Part shown: piece by piece, positions 29,601 to 38,051 of the stretch
Numbering within the stretch: position 1 is the first letter of the stretch
Layout: every line of letters begins with the position of its first letter
Assembly (NCBI RefSeq): GCF_905220565.1
Contig: NC_059396.1
Span: 20,446,034 to 20,510,033, forward strand
DNA from: Melitaea cinxia
Lineage: Eukaryota > Arthropoda > Insecta > Lepidoptera > Nymphalidae
Reading direction: 5' to 3'
Length of the DNA: 64,000 nt
The notes under the pieces: generated by a model
Database searches by the model: none
The model's input: the letters and a program-made list of their open reading frames with translations, nothing else
What the model was told of the DNA's origin: nothing
Program-made: the position numbers and the translations under genes

Positions 29601-30267
29601 GGAAGGTGATGGCGTTGTGGTCCGAGTTGGTCAGGTCCTCGCGCACGCGCCAGCCGTCCACCAGGCCAAGCAGGTCAGACGATACAGCAGTTATATCAAT
29701 ATAACTGCTGTACCTTTCGCCGCCCCGGATCGTGTCGAAGGTGGGGGTTTCCCCTTGGTTCAGGAGGCAGAGACCGAGGTCCTCCAGGAACCCGTGCAAT
29801 TCTTCACCGCGGCGATCCGTCACGGGACTACCCCACCAGACGCATTTGGCATTGGAGTCTCCCCCAATAACAATACTCCGACTTCCCGTCTCGCGCTGCA
29901 CCCGGCGCAGATGTGCCAGGTACGAGTCCATCGGCAGGTTGGGCTCAAAGTAAAATGAGACCAGGATGATCTCCCGGCTGCGAACTCGGATCCCCACCAC
30001 AGAGATGTTGTTCGTGGTGAGTTTCGGGTACTGCGTGATGTGAAGGTCCGCATCAAATACGATGACTGCGGCCTTGACAGTCCCACTTCCATCGTCCGCA
30101 CACTGGAAGACCCTGATCCCACTCTGACCTTTCACACGCCTTATGCCGCCGACGTATGGCTCCTGTACCAGAGCAATCCGCGTACGCAGGCTAGAGGCTT
30201 CGATCAGGAAGTCGGAGTATGCCAACTTACTGCGCTGGAGGTTCGCCTGGAGGATGTTTAAAGCCAC
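26605..30267 (-). CDS. TRAS-b ORF2: endonuclease, reverse transcriptase and RNase H
   Basis: About 1220 residues ending TAA, nearly identical to 7048-10710 except for the last roughly 45 residues, which switch to a diverged sequence, and a small patch in the RT (YTTPRSYRP here, YTAPKSYRP there). Endonuclease E36, D137/N139 and SDH 215-217; RT FADD 686-689; RNase H D937 and partners; C-terminal Cys/His cluster. The first codon of the coordinates is GTG (30267-30265), and no in-frame ATG precedes residue 113. The frame opens after a TAG that overlaps the end of ORF1, leaving only a short window for frameshift or non-AUG initiation. Confidence 0.9.
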   Translation of the reverse strand: MALNILQANLQRSKLAYSDFLIEASSLRTRIALVQEPYVGGIRRVKGQSGIRVFQCADDGSGTVKAAVIVFDADLHITQYPKLTTNNISVVGIRVRSREIILVSFYFEPNLPMDSYLAHLRRVQRETGSRSIVIGGDSNAKCVWWGSPVTDRRGEELHGFLEDLGLCLLNQGETPTFDTIRGGERYSSYIDITAVSSDLLGLVDGWRVREDLTNSDHNAITFLINTKHINTNTIKHTTRKYFTKKANWAQFREKLGQIKTQEHFTIDTIKNIQTHAQLDSTITQLNNIIQKTCTKTIPLTKHREVLAMPWWNEGLAVLKREVATRKGRIRCAAPVRRRKVVGEYLEAKERYETEVRHAQTRSWVAFCERQDGESMWGGIYRVLGRTSRRDVDPPLVVNNMGLDARGSARLLAETFYPEDSEEDDSEEHRRVRVLAGRTDIETSSGQTDPLFTHTELKLASRSFDPKKAPGADGFTADICLHAIQSDPDLFLCLFNRCLELRYFPRPWKEATVIFLRKPGKTDYTTPRSYRPIGLLPVLGKILEKMLVARLKYHLLPKLSTRQFGFMPQRSTEDALYTLVKFIRNKLEEKKILVLISLDIEGAFDNAWWPKIKVRLAEERCPENIRRLLGSYLSDRRARVRYLGEEHVRDTGKGCVQGSIGGPILWNLLLDPLLQELEAKGEYAQAFADDVVLVFEGDTALEIERRANAVLERVRAWGASNKLRFAPHKTNAMVVTRKLKYDTPRLHMGGVDIVLASEIKLLGVVIDHKLTFNAHVANVCRRALAFYHQLARAAKASWGLHPEVIRTIYRAVVEPVILYAAAVWAPAVDKLGVRKQLNVVQRGFAQKLCRAYRTTSLNSALLLAGILPLDLRVREAANLYEARRGVPQRAIGDREVERMSSALRSPHPASHIDLEFKRLADQEQFTANSEHAFNIFTDGSKIEGKVGAALSVWAGAAETKTLKLALPSYCTVYQAELLAICRAARMAADTLAGSVGIYSDSLSALLTLENPVAPHPLAVEARGHLRRALLRDKCVSLFWIKAHAGLEGNERADHLAKEAALKSKRAFDYDSCPVSFIRRSIRMQSLDEWNQRYRAGETAGVTRVFFPDAIAAYKITSKIGVDWFVTQALTGHGGFSEYLYRFKCKESPSCVCDPGCSESVLHVLLECPAFAYERLRLEHQTGVQMVERNLCEIIANNTTRDLFLQYCVKIVKAVNIRNKNQ

Positions 30268-30286
30268 TGTGTCTACCGGCCTGCCC

Positions 30287-31897
30287 TTAGCAATACGCTA
30301 CGGAGGAGCGGGCGATGTCATCCCACCTCCTCCTGACGGGACAGTCGTCGCTAAAAGCGTTATGGTCAAGCTTTGCGAGCTTCGCCCGACGACAGTTCCG
30401 GCAGGAAGGTGGCGACACCGCCGGGTCCTCCGTGCATTGAGCCTTGAGGTGTGGCCCGCCACAGTGGCTGCAAAGGTCCGCTGGGTCCTTGCAGTACTTC
30501 CGCCCATGGCCGTATCCGAGGCAACGCGTGCACTGGACCAGTGGAGACTGGTCCTCCACCCGCAGCCTCATTAGGTCTATTTGTACTGTACCTACTCCCG
30601 TTATCCTCGCCCAGAGTTTTGGCGATACACTAAGGACTACGTGGGCCGTGAGCGGGTTCCTTGCCCTCCTGCGGTATTTTATTAGAAGGCGGTCTTCCCC
30701 GGGGTCGAGGTCGCTAAATAGGTGTCTGTTCTGGTTTCTCAGACCCTTTATAATCTCGTCGTCTGTATGCGCTTTCAGAACGCCTCTTATTATTATTAGA
30801 GGGTCTCTATTCTTCATCTCCTCGACCACGAGGCCCGTTCCTTCCTTCGCCAGTTTTTCTTTTGCTTTCGCCCTGTCTTCAATAGTCCCGAAGCCCATGA
30901 TTATTTTCCGGTCCCTGGCTTTCCGGACCCGGTCGATTTGGACCCACCCCTCTTTGGCGTCGATAGTCTTCCTCACTGTGTCCAGGACCTCATCCGCCGT
31001 CTGCTCGGCATCCACTGAGGTGACCACCACCGAGTACAATGCCGCAGGCCTCGCGGGATGTTGCGGCCTCGAGGCGGCCACATTTGCATAGCTCCGCCGC
31101 TGCTCCTCAACCGTCCGGCTGCACTTCACCAGCTCCTCTTGGAGGCTCTTCATCCTCTCATTTGTCTCCAGGAGCAGCCGGCGCTGCACCTCCAGATTTC
31201 TACTCAGACTGGGGTCCGGGGGGACCACGAACGTGGCGTCGGCGCTTACTTTCGCCGGCGCCCCGTCCACAGAACCCCCGTCCCCCTTTCGTGCCCTCTC
31301 GGTTCTGAGTTCAGCCTCGGAGTCAGCCACTATCTTCTCAAGAATTTTTAGCGCTCCTAATATGTCATTTTTATATTCGGTTTTTAAGTTTCTGGAGTTG
31401 TGGACAGCGCTTCTTATTTTAGTCGCTTGCTCGGTCGCTGTCCGCTCTCGGTTATCTATGTTGGTCTCAGTGGATGCGTGTACCTGGACTTCTCCCTCCT
31501 CCCTAGGGCTATTCCCCGCGTCAAGGGTTTTTCGCTCATTCGATTCCCCGGCAGCCGGTCCCCTTTTATCCGGCTTTTGTTGGGTAAATTTGTTTGGCCT
31601 TCCGGGGGAAATATCAAAAGCAACCTGCGCTTTTCTCCTTGAGGTGGTCGCTACTGATGTGCATGCCCGCGTTTCACCCCCTTCCTTAGGGCTATGTGCC
31701 GCTTTCCGGGCTATTTGCACTTTAGGCTTCGATGTGGTTGGCGCACCCTGTGGTTTTTCGAGAGCAGAATCTTTGGTGACCTGTTCTATGATCTCGATAC
31801 TAGTCCGGACCGACTTTTTGAGTCCTTTGGGGGAGGGAGAGGGTACGGGTGAATTAATCACCTCTTGTTGTTTTGGTGGGGTCCTAGGAGTCATCAT
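30287..31897 (-). CDS. TRAS-b ORF1 protein (536 aa)
   Basis: Starts ATGATG at 31897 and ends TAA at 30289-30287. The N-terminal third is Lys/Ser/Thr/Pro-rich. Two charged helical stretches (around residues 170-205 and 225-275) look like coiled coils. An RRM-like domain (SVVVTSVDAEQTADEVLD onward) lies at about 290-440. Zinc knuckles CTRC..GHGRKYC, CSHC..H..C and CRNC follow at the C-terminus. Its expected role is RNA binding and RNP formation. The stop context is UGC UAA G, of interest for ORF2 expression. Confidence 0.9.
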   Translation of the reverse strand: MMTPRTPPKQQEVINSPVPSPSPKGLKKSVRTSIEIIEQVTKDSALEKPQGAPTTSKPKVQIARKAAHSPKEGGETRACTSVATTSRRKAQVAFDISPGRPNKFTQQKPDKRGPAAGESNERKTLDAGNSPREEGEVQVHASTETNIDNRERTATEQATKIRSAVHNSRNLKTEYKNDILGALKILEKIVADSEAELRTERARKGDGGSVDGAPAKVSADATFVVPPDPSLSRNLEVQRRLLLETNERMKSLQEELVKCSRTVEEQRRSYANVAASRPQHPARPAALYSVVVTSVDAEQTADEVLDTVRKTIDAKEGWVQIDRVRKARDRKIIMGFGTIEDRAKAKEKLAKEGTGLVVEEMKNRDPLIIIRGVLKAHTDDEIIKGLRNQNRHLFSDLDPGEDRLLIKYRRRARNPLTAHVVLSVSPKLWARITGVGTVQIDLMRLRVEDQSPLVQCTRCLGYGHGRKYCKDPADLCSHCGGPHLKAQCTEDPAVSPPSCRNCRRAKLAKLDHNAFSDDCPVRRRWDDIARSSVAYC

Positions 31898-33308
31898 TTT
31901 AATGGGGGTCGCGTTAACAGTTAAAAAGGAACAGAGTCGAATAAATTTATATAATTAAATTTAAAATTTGTCAGGTGTATAGATCCCGCAATAGCGGTTG
32001 TAAAAAAAGCTAGAGACTGTTCCTATATATCAGTATAAATCAGGCAAATATGCCTGGGTCCTTAAACTATCTAATCTAACTTACAAACTAACAAAAAGCG
32101 AGAAAACTCGACTTTTTGGTCAGTGACTCTACGTAGAGTCGTCGGATATAATTAATTTGGTAGCCCTCGGTGAGGGAAGGTCAGCACCGAAAACCGCGTC
32201 GCTCTACGACCAGCGGTTCCCGAGATATCCTATCTTCTAATTTCGTTCTTTATCGGCACCTAAGGCCCGAACTACTTCTTGAAAAAACAGAAATTAGATA
32301 TTTCGGGAACCGCTGATCGCAGAAACCCGTGCGACGGCTCTCCGTGCTGGCCCCGAGCTGCTCCGTCCACTCCCGGTCCGAGAAACGGGATCGGGAGGTT
32401 GACTCTACGTAGAGCCACTTAGTATCTCCAGCCACAGGTCCCAACCTGACAGTGACTCCGTCGAAAACCCCGAGTCAATGTGATCAATATCACCGGAGTT
32501 ATGACCGTTTAAAGTTTTCCAAAATGGCGACCAATATGGCCGCCAAGAAATTTAATATTACTTATTTCGGCCCCCGTTGCCCGAAACGACCCGTGTTTGG
32601 TGTCAAATTAAAGGTCTTTTTAAGGTCTACACAAATATACTAAAAATAAAATTTTAAAACCAACCCCCGATTTTTGGGGGTGAAAAAAAACTACAATTTT
32701 AACGCTTAAATTAATAAAAAATTTGTAAAAAATGATATGAAAATTCTGCAAAAAATTAAGGCTACTATTTACACTTATTCCTAACTTATGAGAACACTTC
32801 CGACGATATCCAACCGCGGGGAGCACCCCCTCGTGCTCACCCTTAACTTCAAAAATTAATAATTCAAAAACTACTGATCCAAAAATTCTGAAATTTTGTA
32901 TGTACTTAGGCCTAATTGAGACAATTTATATTTAATAAAATTTTGGGGGGGTCGTCGCTTTACTTTTGGAATAAAACTTGACTAAAAAGTGACGAAATAT
33001 TCAAAATTGGATATCTTCGGAAATACTTAACGTTTTGAAGAGCTGAAACCGCCGTTGTAACCGCGTCGCCGCGCCGCGTCGTTTGCAGTGTCACGCCTCC
33101 CCCTCGCGCCTCAGGAAGTGGGGGCACGTGGAAACGTGACAACTGGTTTTTCGCCTTTTTCTCAGCGCTCAGGCGCGAGAAAAATCCAAACGTGGTGTCA
33201 AAAGAAAGGTCTAAATAAGACCCTTCAGATGATGCATAAAAACCTATGGGTTGTCGATCTCTTTTCCGCAGCGTTCTCGATACAAGTTTATGGTTGCAGC
33301 TATTTTGC

Positions 33309-33370
<62 letters not shown>

Positions 33371-33407
33371 CACTTATAACACTTTCTTATCTTATTGTTT
33401 TGCACTG

Positions 33408-33440
<33 letters not shown>

Positions 33441-33596
33441 AACAGTATTTAAAACACAGCTCCACACAACTTTCGATGCATAGATCGTCACGAACAGTCA
33501 AAAATTTACTGGTTTATTAATATCACAAAGTTATGATTGTGCGGTTTTTTTTTTTTTTTTTTTTTTTTTTTTGCACGTGTTTACTAATTTTTTACC

Positions 33597-33636
<40 letters not shown>

Positions 33637-33833
33637 CCACTTTTCCGTCACTTATAAGAGTTTTCCAGAGAAACAAATTACACCACCGGATGGGGCGCGT
33701 CGAGACGCAACTTTTGATACCCGGCACTCTGTTCTACGATGCGAAAAAACCACTTTAATTGAATTTTAAACATTAAAAATTTGCGGAGCACGTGTAAAAT
33801 CGACCGTTCTCGGTGGCGGGCGGGGCGCTACTG
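31898..33833 (-). promoter_or_regulatory. TRAS-b 5'UTR with palindromes and A-tracts
   Basis: No convincing coding sequence. A 16-bp perfect palindrome GACTCTACGTAGAGTC lies at 32125-32140 and is nearly repeated at 32401-32416. A long imperfect inverted repeat pairs 32212-32244 with 32290-32314. Near the 5' end four long T-runs (33311-33370, 33410-33439, 33545-33572, 33600-33636; A-tracts in the RNA) alternate with short CACTTATAA-containing spacers, suggesting a duplicated module. Boundaries of any promoter cannot be seen. Confidence 0.55.
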
Positions 33834-33937
33834 GGTTAGGTTAGGTTAGGTTAGGTTAGGTTAGGTTAGGTTAGGTTAGGTTAGGTTAGGTTAGGTTAGG
33901 TTAGGTTAGGTTAGGTTAGGTTAGGTTAGGTTAGGTT
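33834..33937 (+). repeat. Telomeric (TTAGG)n array, about 21 units
   Basis: Perfect GGTTA units between the TRAS-b 5' end and a SART-n 5' end, ending GGTT before CCCAGG. Confidence 0.98.
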
Positions 33938-33946
33938 CCCAGGCCT

Positions 33947-33990
33947 TTGGAGCCCAGGCCCCGGACTTAGGTCCGGGACCTGGGCTCCAA
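33947..33990 (+). promoter_or_regulatory. 5' nested hairpin of SART-n copy 1
   Basis: Outer 12-bp stem (33947-33958/33979-33990) and inner 7-bp stem CCCGGAC/GTCCGGG with loop TTAG. Relative to 19571-19614, one pair in each stem is changed on both sides (T-A to C-G in the outer, A-T to G-C in the inner). Confidence 0.8.
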
Positions 33991-35192
33991 GGGGAGGAGT
34001 TGCTGGACTTCTACTGGGCGCGTCCCCCGGGTGGCGGATAGGGGAAGCCGCCTGCGGTTTCACGACTGCGGGCGGTAGGGGTCTTCGGACCCCCGCGGAC
34101 CAAAACCAGACGAGGCGCTACCGGGACCGGAGCGGCACTCAGGTGCCGTTCTGGTCCTGTGAGCGCGGGTGTGTTGGCGCGGAGGCGCGGAGGTGTGCGT
34201 GGCGCTGAGACGGCGCGGAGACGTGGGGGCGGGTTTTTTCCTTCCCCCACACGGTGGACGGGGTGGGCGGGTTAGCCGTGGACTCGCCCGCCCTGTAGCG
34301 CTAAGGCGCGGTGTGCGGTGTGCTGGCTGGGTTGTACTGGCTCCCTGGAGCTTGCTCGGTTGCTGGTGCAATCCGGCAGACCAGTTGCGTGAGGGCCGGA
34401 CTGTGCTGGCTCCCTGGAGCTTTGGCTCGGTTGTCGGTGCAGTTCGGCGGACCCGTGGGGTAGTTGCCGGGTCGCGCTGGGCTCCCTGGAGCTTGCTCGG
34501 TTGTTCGGTGCGATCCGGCGTTGGAGGTGAGGCTTTTGCCTAGCCGGGAGGGGCAGGACGGGTGGGTCCGGGGGGCCTGGCTCGCCCGTCCTGTAGCGCA
34601 GGGGCGCGGTGTGCTGGCCGGGTTGTGCTGGCTCCCTGGAGCTTTGCTCGGTTGCTGGTGCAATCCGGCAGACCGGATGCGTGAGGGCCGGGCTGTGCTG
34701 GCTCCCTGGAGCTTTTAGCTCGGTTATCAGTGCAGTCCGGCGGACCCGTGGGGTAGTTGCGGGGTCGCGCTGGGCTCCCTGGAGCTTGCTCGGTTGCTCG
34801 GTGCGATCCGGCGTTGGAGGTCGGGCGGTCCTGGCCCCCAACGCTATTTTCCGGCGTTGGAGGTCAGGCCTGCCTGGCTTGGAGAGGGGAAGCTCCTGGA
34901 CATGTGTCCCCATTCTGCAGACGGTAGACTGGTCTGGTTGAGCGTCCCCTGCGTGGGGTGGCCGGCTGGAGGGACAGTAAGACCTTCGGCCGGCTTGAGA
35001 CCGCACGCGCGAGACGTGGGAGCGCTCTCGGTGCCTGGGAGCGCTCTACAATCGGAGGCGGCCTGTCCTGCACTCGCAGGCTGGCCCACCGTCCGGGGCG
35101 TCATGGCGCATACTTTTAAGTGGTCCCGTGGCGCCCCACCAGGACGACGAGGGCACCGCTGGTTTTTACTGAGTAGTCCGGCATTGCACTTT

Positions 35193-35231
35193 CCGCCGGG
35201 AGTCTCAGACTTCCGTCACCTTCGGGTGGCG
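35193..35231 (+). promoter_or_regulatory. 3' hairpin with UUCG tetraloop (SART-n copy 1)
   Basis: CGTCACC-TTCG-GGTGGCG (35214-35231) forms a 7-pair stem closed by C(UUCG)G, preceded by a GGGAGTCT/AGACTTCC stem, about 30 nt before the poly(A). Copies at 42947-42964 and 51469-51486 keep the stem with an A-U to G-U change. This is a plausible RT recognition structure. Confidence 0.6.
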
Positions 35232-35285
35232 GGGGTGCGTAAATGCATTTTCCAGCGTAAAAAAAAAAAAAAAAAAAAAAAAAAA

Positions 35286-35544
35286 GGTTAGGTTAGGTTA
35301 GGTTAGGTTAGGTTAGGTTAGGTTAGGTTAGGTTAGGTTAGGTTAGGTTAGGTTAGGTTAGGTTAGGTTAGGTTAGGTTAGGTTAGGTTAGGTTAGGTTA
35401 GGTTAGGTTAGGTTAGGTTAGGTTAGGTTAGGTTAGGTTAGGTTAGGTTAGGTTAGGTTAGGTTAGGTTAGGTTAGGTTAGGTTAGGTTAGGTTAGGTTA
35501 GGTTAGGTTAGGTTAGGTTAGGTTAGGTTAGGTTAGGTTAGGTT
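35286..35544 (+). repeat. Telomeric (TTAGG)n array, about 52 units
   Basis: Perfect GGTTA units between SART-n copy 1 and the T-run of TRAS-c. Confidence 0.98.
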
Positions 35545-35740
35545 TTTTTTTTAAAATAAGTTGGTAAACAATTGGGTTCTTTATTTCGAGGATGAATGAC
35601 ATGAGACATAGTAATAAGTGAGTAAGATGAATACGCTCCGGCCAGTAATAGAAATAGTCTTGATAATAGTATAAAAATCGATAATAATAGACAAATTAAA
35701 TATGTAAGTTGTAGCCCCAGTGGAGACTTGAAATGGAGCG

Positions 35741-35808
35741 CTGCATGGGTGCAGGGGGGCAGAACTTGCGATTTGATACAATTGTTCAATCCCCTACAGA
35801 CCATGCAG
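35741..35808 (-). promoter_or_regulatory. 3'UTR hairpin of TRAS-c
   Basis: CTGCATGG pairs with CCATGCAG and AGGGG with CCCCT around a loop that keeps TTGCGATTTGATACAATTG, nearly the loop found in TRAS-a (5069-5119 and 11496-11546). The stem sequence is different, which supports conservation of structure. Confidence 0.6.
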
Positions 35809-35999
35809 AGCGAATGATGGAGATGATGATGTGTGGGCTGAGTGGGCAAAGGGTTAAGGCCATATTACAATTCCGAGTAACCCTTACGCCCGGCCCAAAG
35901 TGATGAAATGATGAATTAACAAGTGATTATAAAATGAGATATACAAGAGATGGAGATTATAAACAAAATGAACTTAAGCTAAGGTAGTAAAGTATATAT

Positions 36000-36034
<35 letters not shown>

Positions 36035-36087
36035 TATGAGTATATTGATCTTTTTTGATTATATATTTATGTTTTTTATTGATTAAC

Positions 36088-36150
<63 letters not shown>

Positions 36151-36689
36151 ATACTATATAATATATTAAGTAATCTTAAAAACTAGTGCACAAAAGCTAT
36201 CTTAAAAACTAGTATATTTAGTATGTATTCTATATAATTGATAAAATAAAATAAAGTGAAAAGAGAAAAAGTAATAAAAATGAAGAACAACAATCATAGC
36301 ATAAGTATTGATCTTAAGACAAGGTTATAAATTAATAAATTAAAGGTGCAGTCAAGTTCGACTCGGAGCACTCCCGCGAAGCCTTGGTGGGTGAATCCTG
36401 AGGCGTCGCCGCGTTGAAATAATGAAAGTATAAGTAAAAGTAACAAAAAAAAAGAAAAATCCCGAGCTGAGCGAAAGTACGTGGAGAGTTATGCATGAGT
36501 GTGAAAAATAGAGTTAAGGTGGTTACTGTGATTGTATAAGTGTATAAAGTAATTATGTATATAAATGTTAAGAAAATAGATAATATATATGTAAGAGTAA
36601 GTATAGAAATATATATAAATGTAAAAGGAGTCTGAGCGATATAAGTTGAAGAGTGGTGTAAACGGGTACCTGCAGTTCGTGGGAAGTTC

Positions 36690-38016
36690 AAATTCAAATT
36701 CAAATTCAAAATATTTTATTCAGCATAAAATTATTACAATTTCTTACTGAACGTCATGAGTCTACTACCAGTTCGGAAAGAAGAAGCCTCTGACCTGAGA
36801 AGAACTGGCGGAAGAAACTCAGCGGGACTAATATCATATTTTTTTTTTTTTACAGTAATGTTTTTTTTTTTTTTTTCCCAAAGCAAATCGAATTGAACAA
36901 TAATTTTATAAGTTGAAATAGCCTGGAAGCGATCACATCATTCCCAAGGCGTACTGTCTTCTAGAAAATCATTAATCGAATAATATCCTTTACTACACAA
37001 TCGTTTTTTCACAATTTTTTTAAATTTAGCAATAGAAGCTTTTTGAACGTTTTCTGGGAGCCTGTTGTATAAGCGTATACATTGTCCATAAAAGGAATTA
37101 CTGACTCGGCGTAAGCGAGTTACAGGCACTGCAAGTTTATGTTTGTTCCTAGTATTAATGCTATGCATGTCGCAATTCCTGGGAAATTCGTGTATATTTT
37201 TATGAACATACATAACATTTTCGTACACATATTGAGAAGCAACAGTCAATATTTTTATTTCTTTAAACTTATCTCTTAATGATACTCTAGGGCCTAAACT
37301 ATAAATTGCACGAATAGCTCTTTTCTGCAGGACAAAAATAGTATTGACAGTAGCTGCATTTCCCCATAATAAGATTCCATATGACATAATGCTATGGAAA
37401 TAACTAAAATATACTACGCGAGCTGTATCTACGTCAGTAATAAGTCTAATTTTTTTAACCGCGAACGCTGCAGAGCTGAGCCTATTCGCTATCCCCTCAA
37501 TATGAAGATCCCACCGCAATTTCGAATCTATAGTGATGCCTAGGAATTTAGTGGACTCCACCGGTTTTAACATCTCTCCTCCCAATTCTACACCATTATC
37601 AACAAGTTTAACATTAGGTGTCGTGAATTTTATTAATTTTGTTTTTTTTTTATTTAATAATAAATTATTTGAATCAAACCAGTAGACAACCTTTGAGAGA
37701 GCATCGTTTACATCGTCGTATATAAGTAAATTACGTTTCACCTTAAAAATAAGTGAAGTGTCATCAGCGAACAATACTATCTCATGCTTGTCCTGTACAA
37801 AAAATGGCAAATCATTTATGTAAATAAGGAAGAGAAATGGGCCAAGGATAGAGCCCTGTGGAACCCCCATATCCAGAGGAGCCCCAGGAGATCTCTTACC
37901 ATTTATATCAACCCTCTGTATTCTATTATTCAAATAGGAATTCAGGAGGTCGAGTGCCTTATCTCTAAAGAGAGAGAGAGCGGTGTGCCGAAGAGAGTGT
38001 GGTGTGTAAAATGTAC
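36690..38016 (-). mobile_element. Jockey/CR1-like LINE fragment, 5'-truncated, inside TRAS-c
   Basis: On the - strand an open frame (37966 or so down to 36938) encodes the C-terminal half of a Jockey-type RT: GVPQGSILGP, LFADDTSLIF, the KFLGITIDSKLRWDLHIE block and the C-terminal thumb region. The 3' end is a short microsatellite of TTTGAA units (36690-36712) instead of poly(A), as in several lepidopteran Jockey-clade families. A 7-bp CTTCCCA flanks both sides and may be a target duplication. The endonuclease and RT N-terminus are missing. The upstream boundary is uncertain by about 50 nt. Confidence 0.75.
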
Positions 38017-38026
38017 AAATGGGAAG
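36938..38026 (-). pseudogene. Jockey-like reverse transcriptase, C-terminal fragment
   Basis: About 340 recognisable residues ending TAG-type stop near 36938 (protein end STPWE). RT core motifs from the PQGS block to FADD and the thumb are present; the N-terminal EN and RT fingers are absent. No plausible ATG begins it: the frame opens right after a TAA beyond the TRAS-c ORF1. This is a dead fragment of a non-telomeric LINE, or an unusual acquired ORF2 substitute. The first reading is much more likely. Confidence 0.75.
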
Positions 38027-38051
38027 CAAGACAAGACGAACAATTTAGGAC

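Larger units (their letters stand above)
26119..33833 (-). mobile_element. TRAS-b telomeric retrotransposon, full length (about 7.7 kb)
   Basis: In - strand order: 5' end at 33833, a 5'UTR of about 1.9 kb, ORF1 (536 aa), ORF2 (about 1220 aa), a 3'UTR of about 440 nt and poly(A) (T-run 26117-26166). Both ORFs are intact. Size agrees with TRAS1. Related truncated copies are at 6559-11034 and 60519-61196. The 3' end belongs to a different subtype from those two copies. Confidence 0.93.
33938..35285 (+). mobile_element. SART-n: short non-coding telomeric element, copy 1 (about 1.35 kb)
   Basis: Flanked by GGTTA on both sides, with a SART-like 5' end (nested hairpin 33947-33990) and a SART-b-like 3' end (ATTTTCCAGCGTAAA then poly(A) 35259-35285). 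It has no ORF1 or ORF2 remnant; open frames within it are GC-driven. The body consists of diverged modules carrying GCTCCCTGGAGCTT...GCTCGGTTG, six times in two blocks about 290 bp apart (starts near 34341, 34411, 34483 and 34630, 34700, 34774). It should depend on SART proteins for mobility, as a SINE does on a LINE. Classification as a non-autonomous SART derivative is inference from the ends and the site. Confidence 0.85.

Noticed and set aside
33311..33769. Poly-phenylalanine frames near the TRAS-b 5' end
   Set aside because: Translation of T-runs.
34272..35291. Open frames of 100-240 codons in SART-n elements
   Set aside because: Compositional, repeated with the GC-rich modules, not conserved in frame between copies, and no recognisable domain.
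36938..38029. The RT fragment as a genuine TRAS-c ORF2
   Set aside because: Its motifs are Jockey-like, it lacks endonuclease and a start codon, and it has a TTTGAA-type tail of its own. An inserted truncated LINE is simpler.
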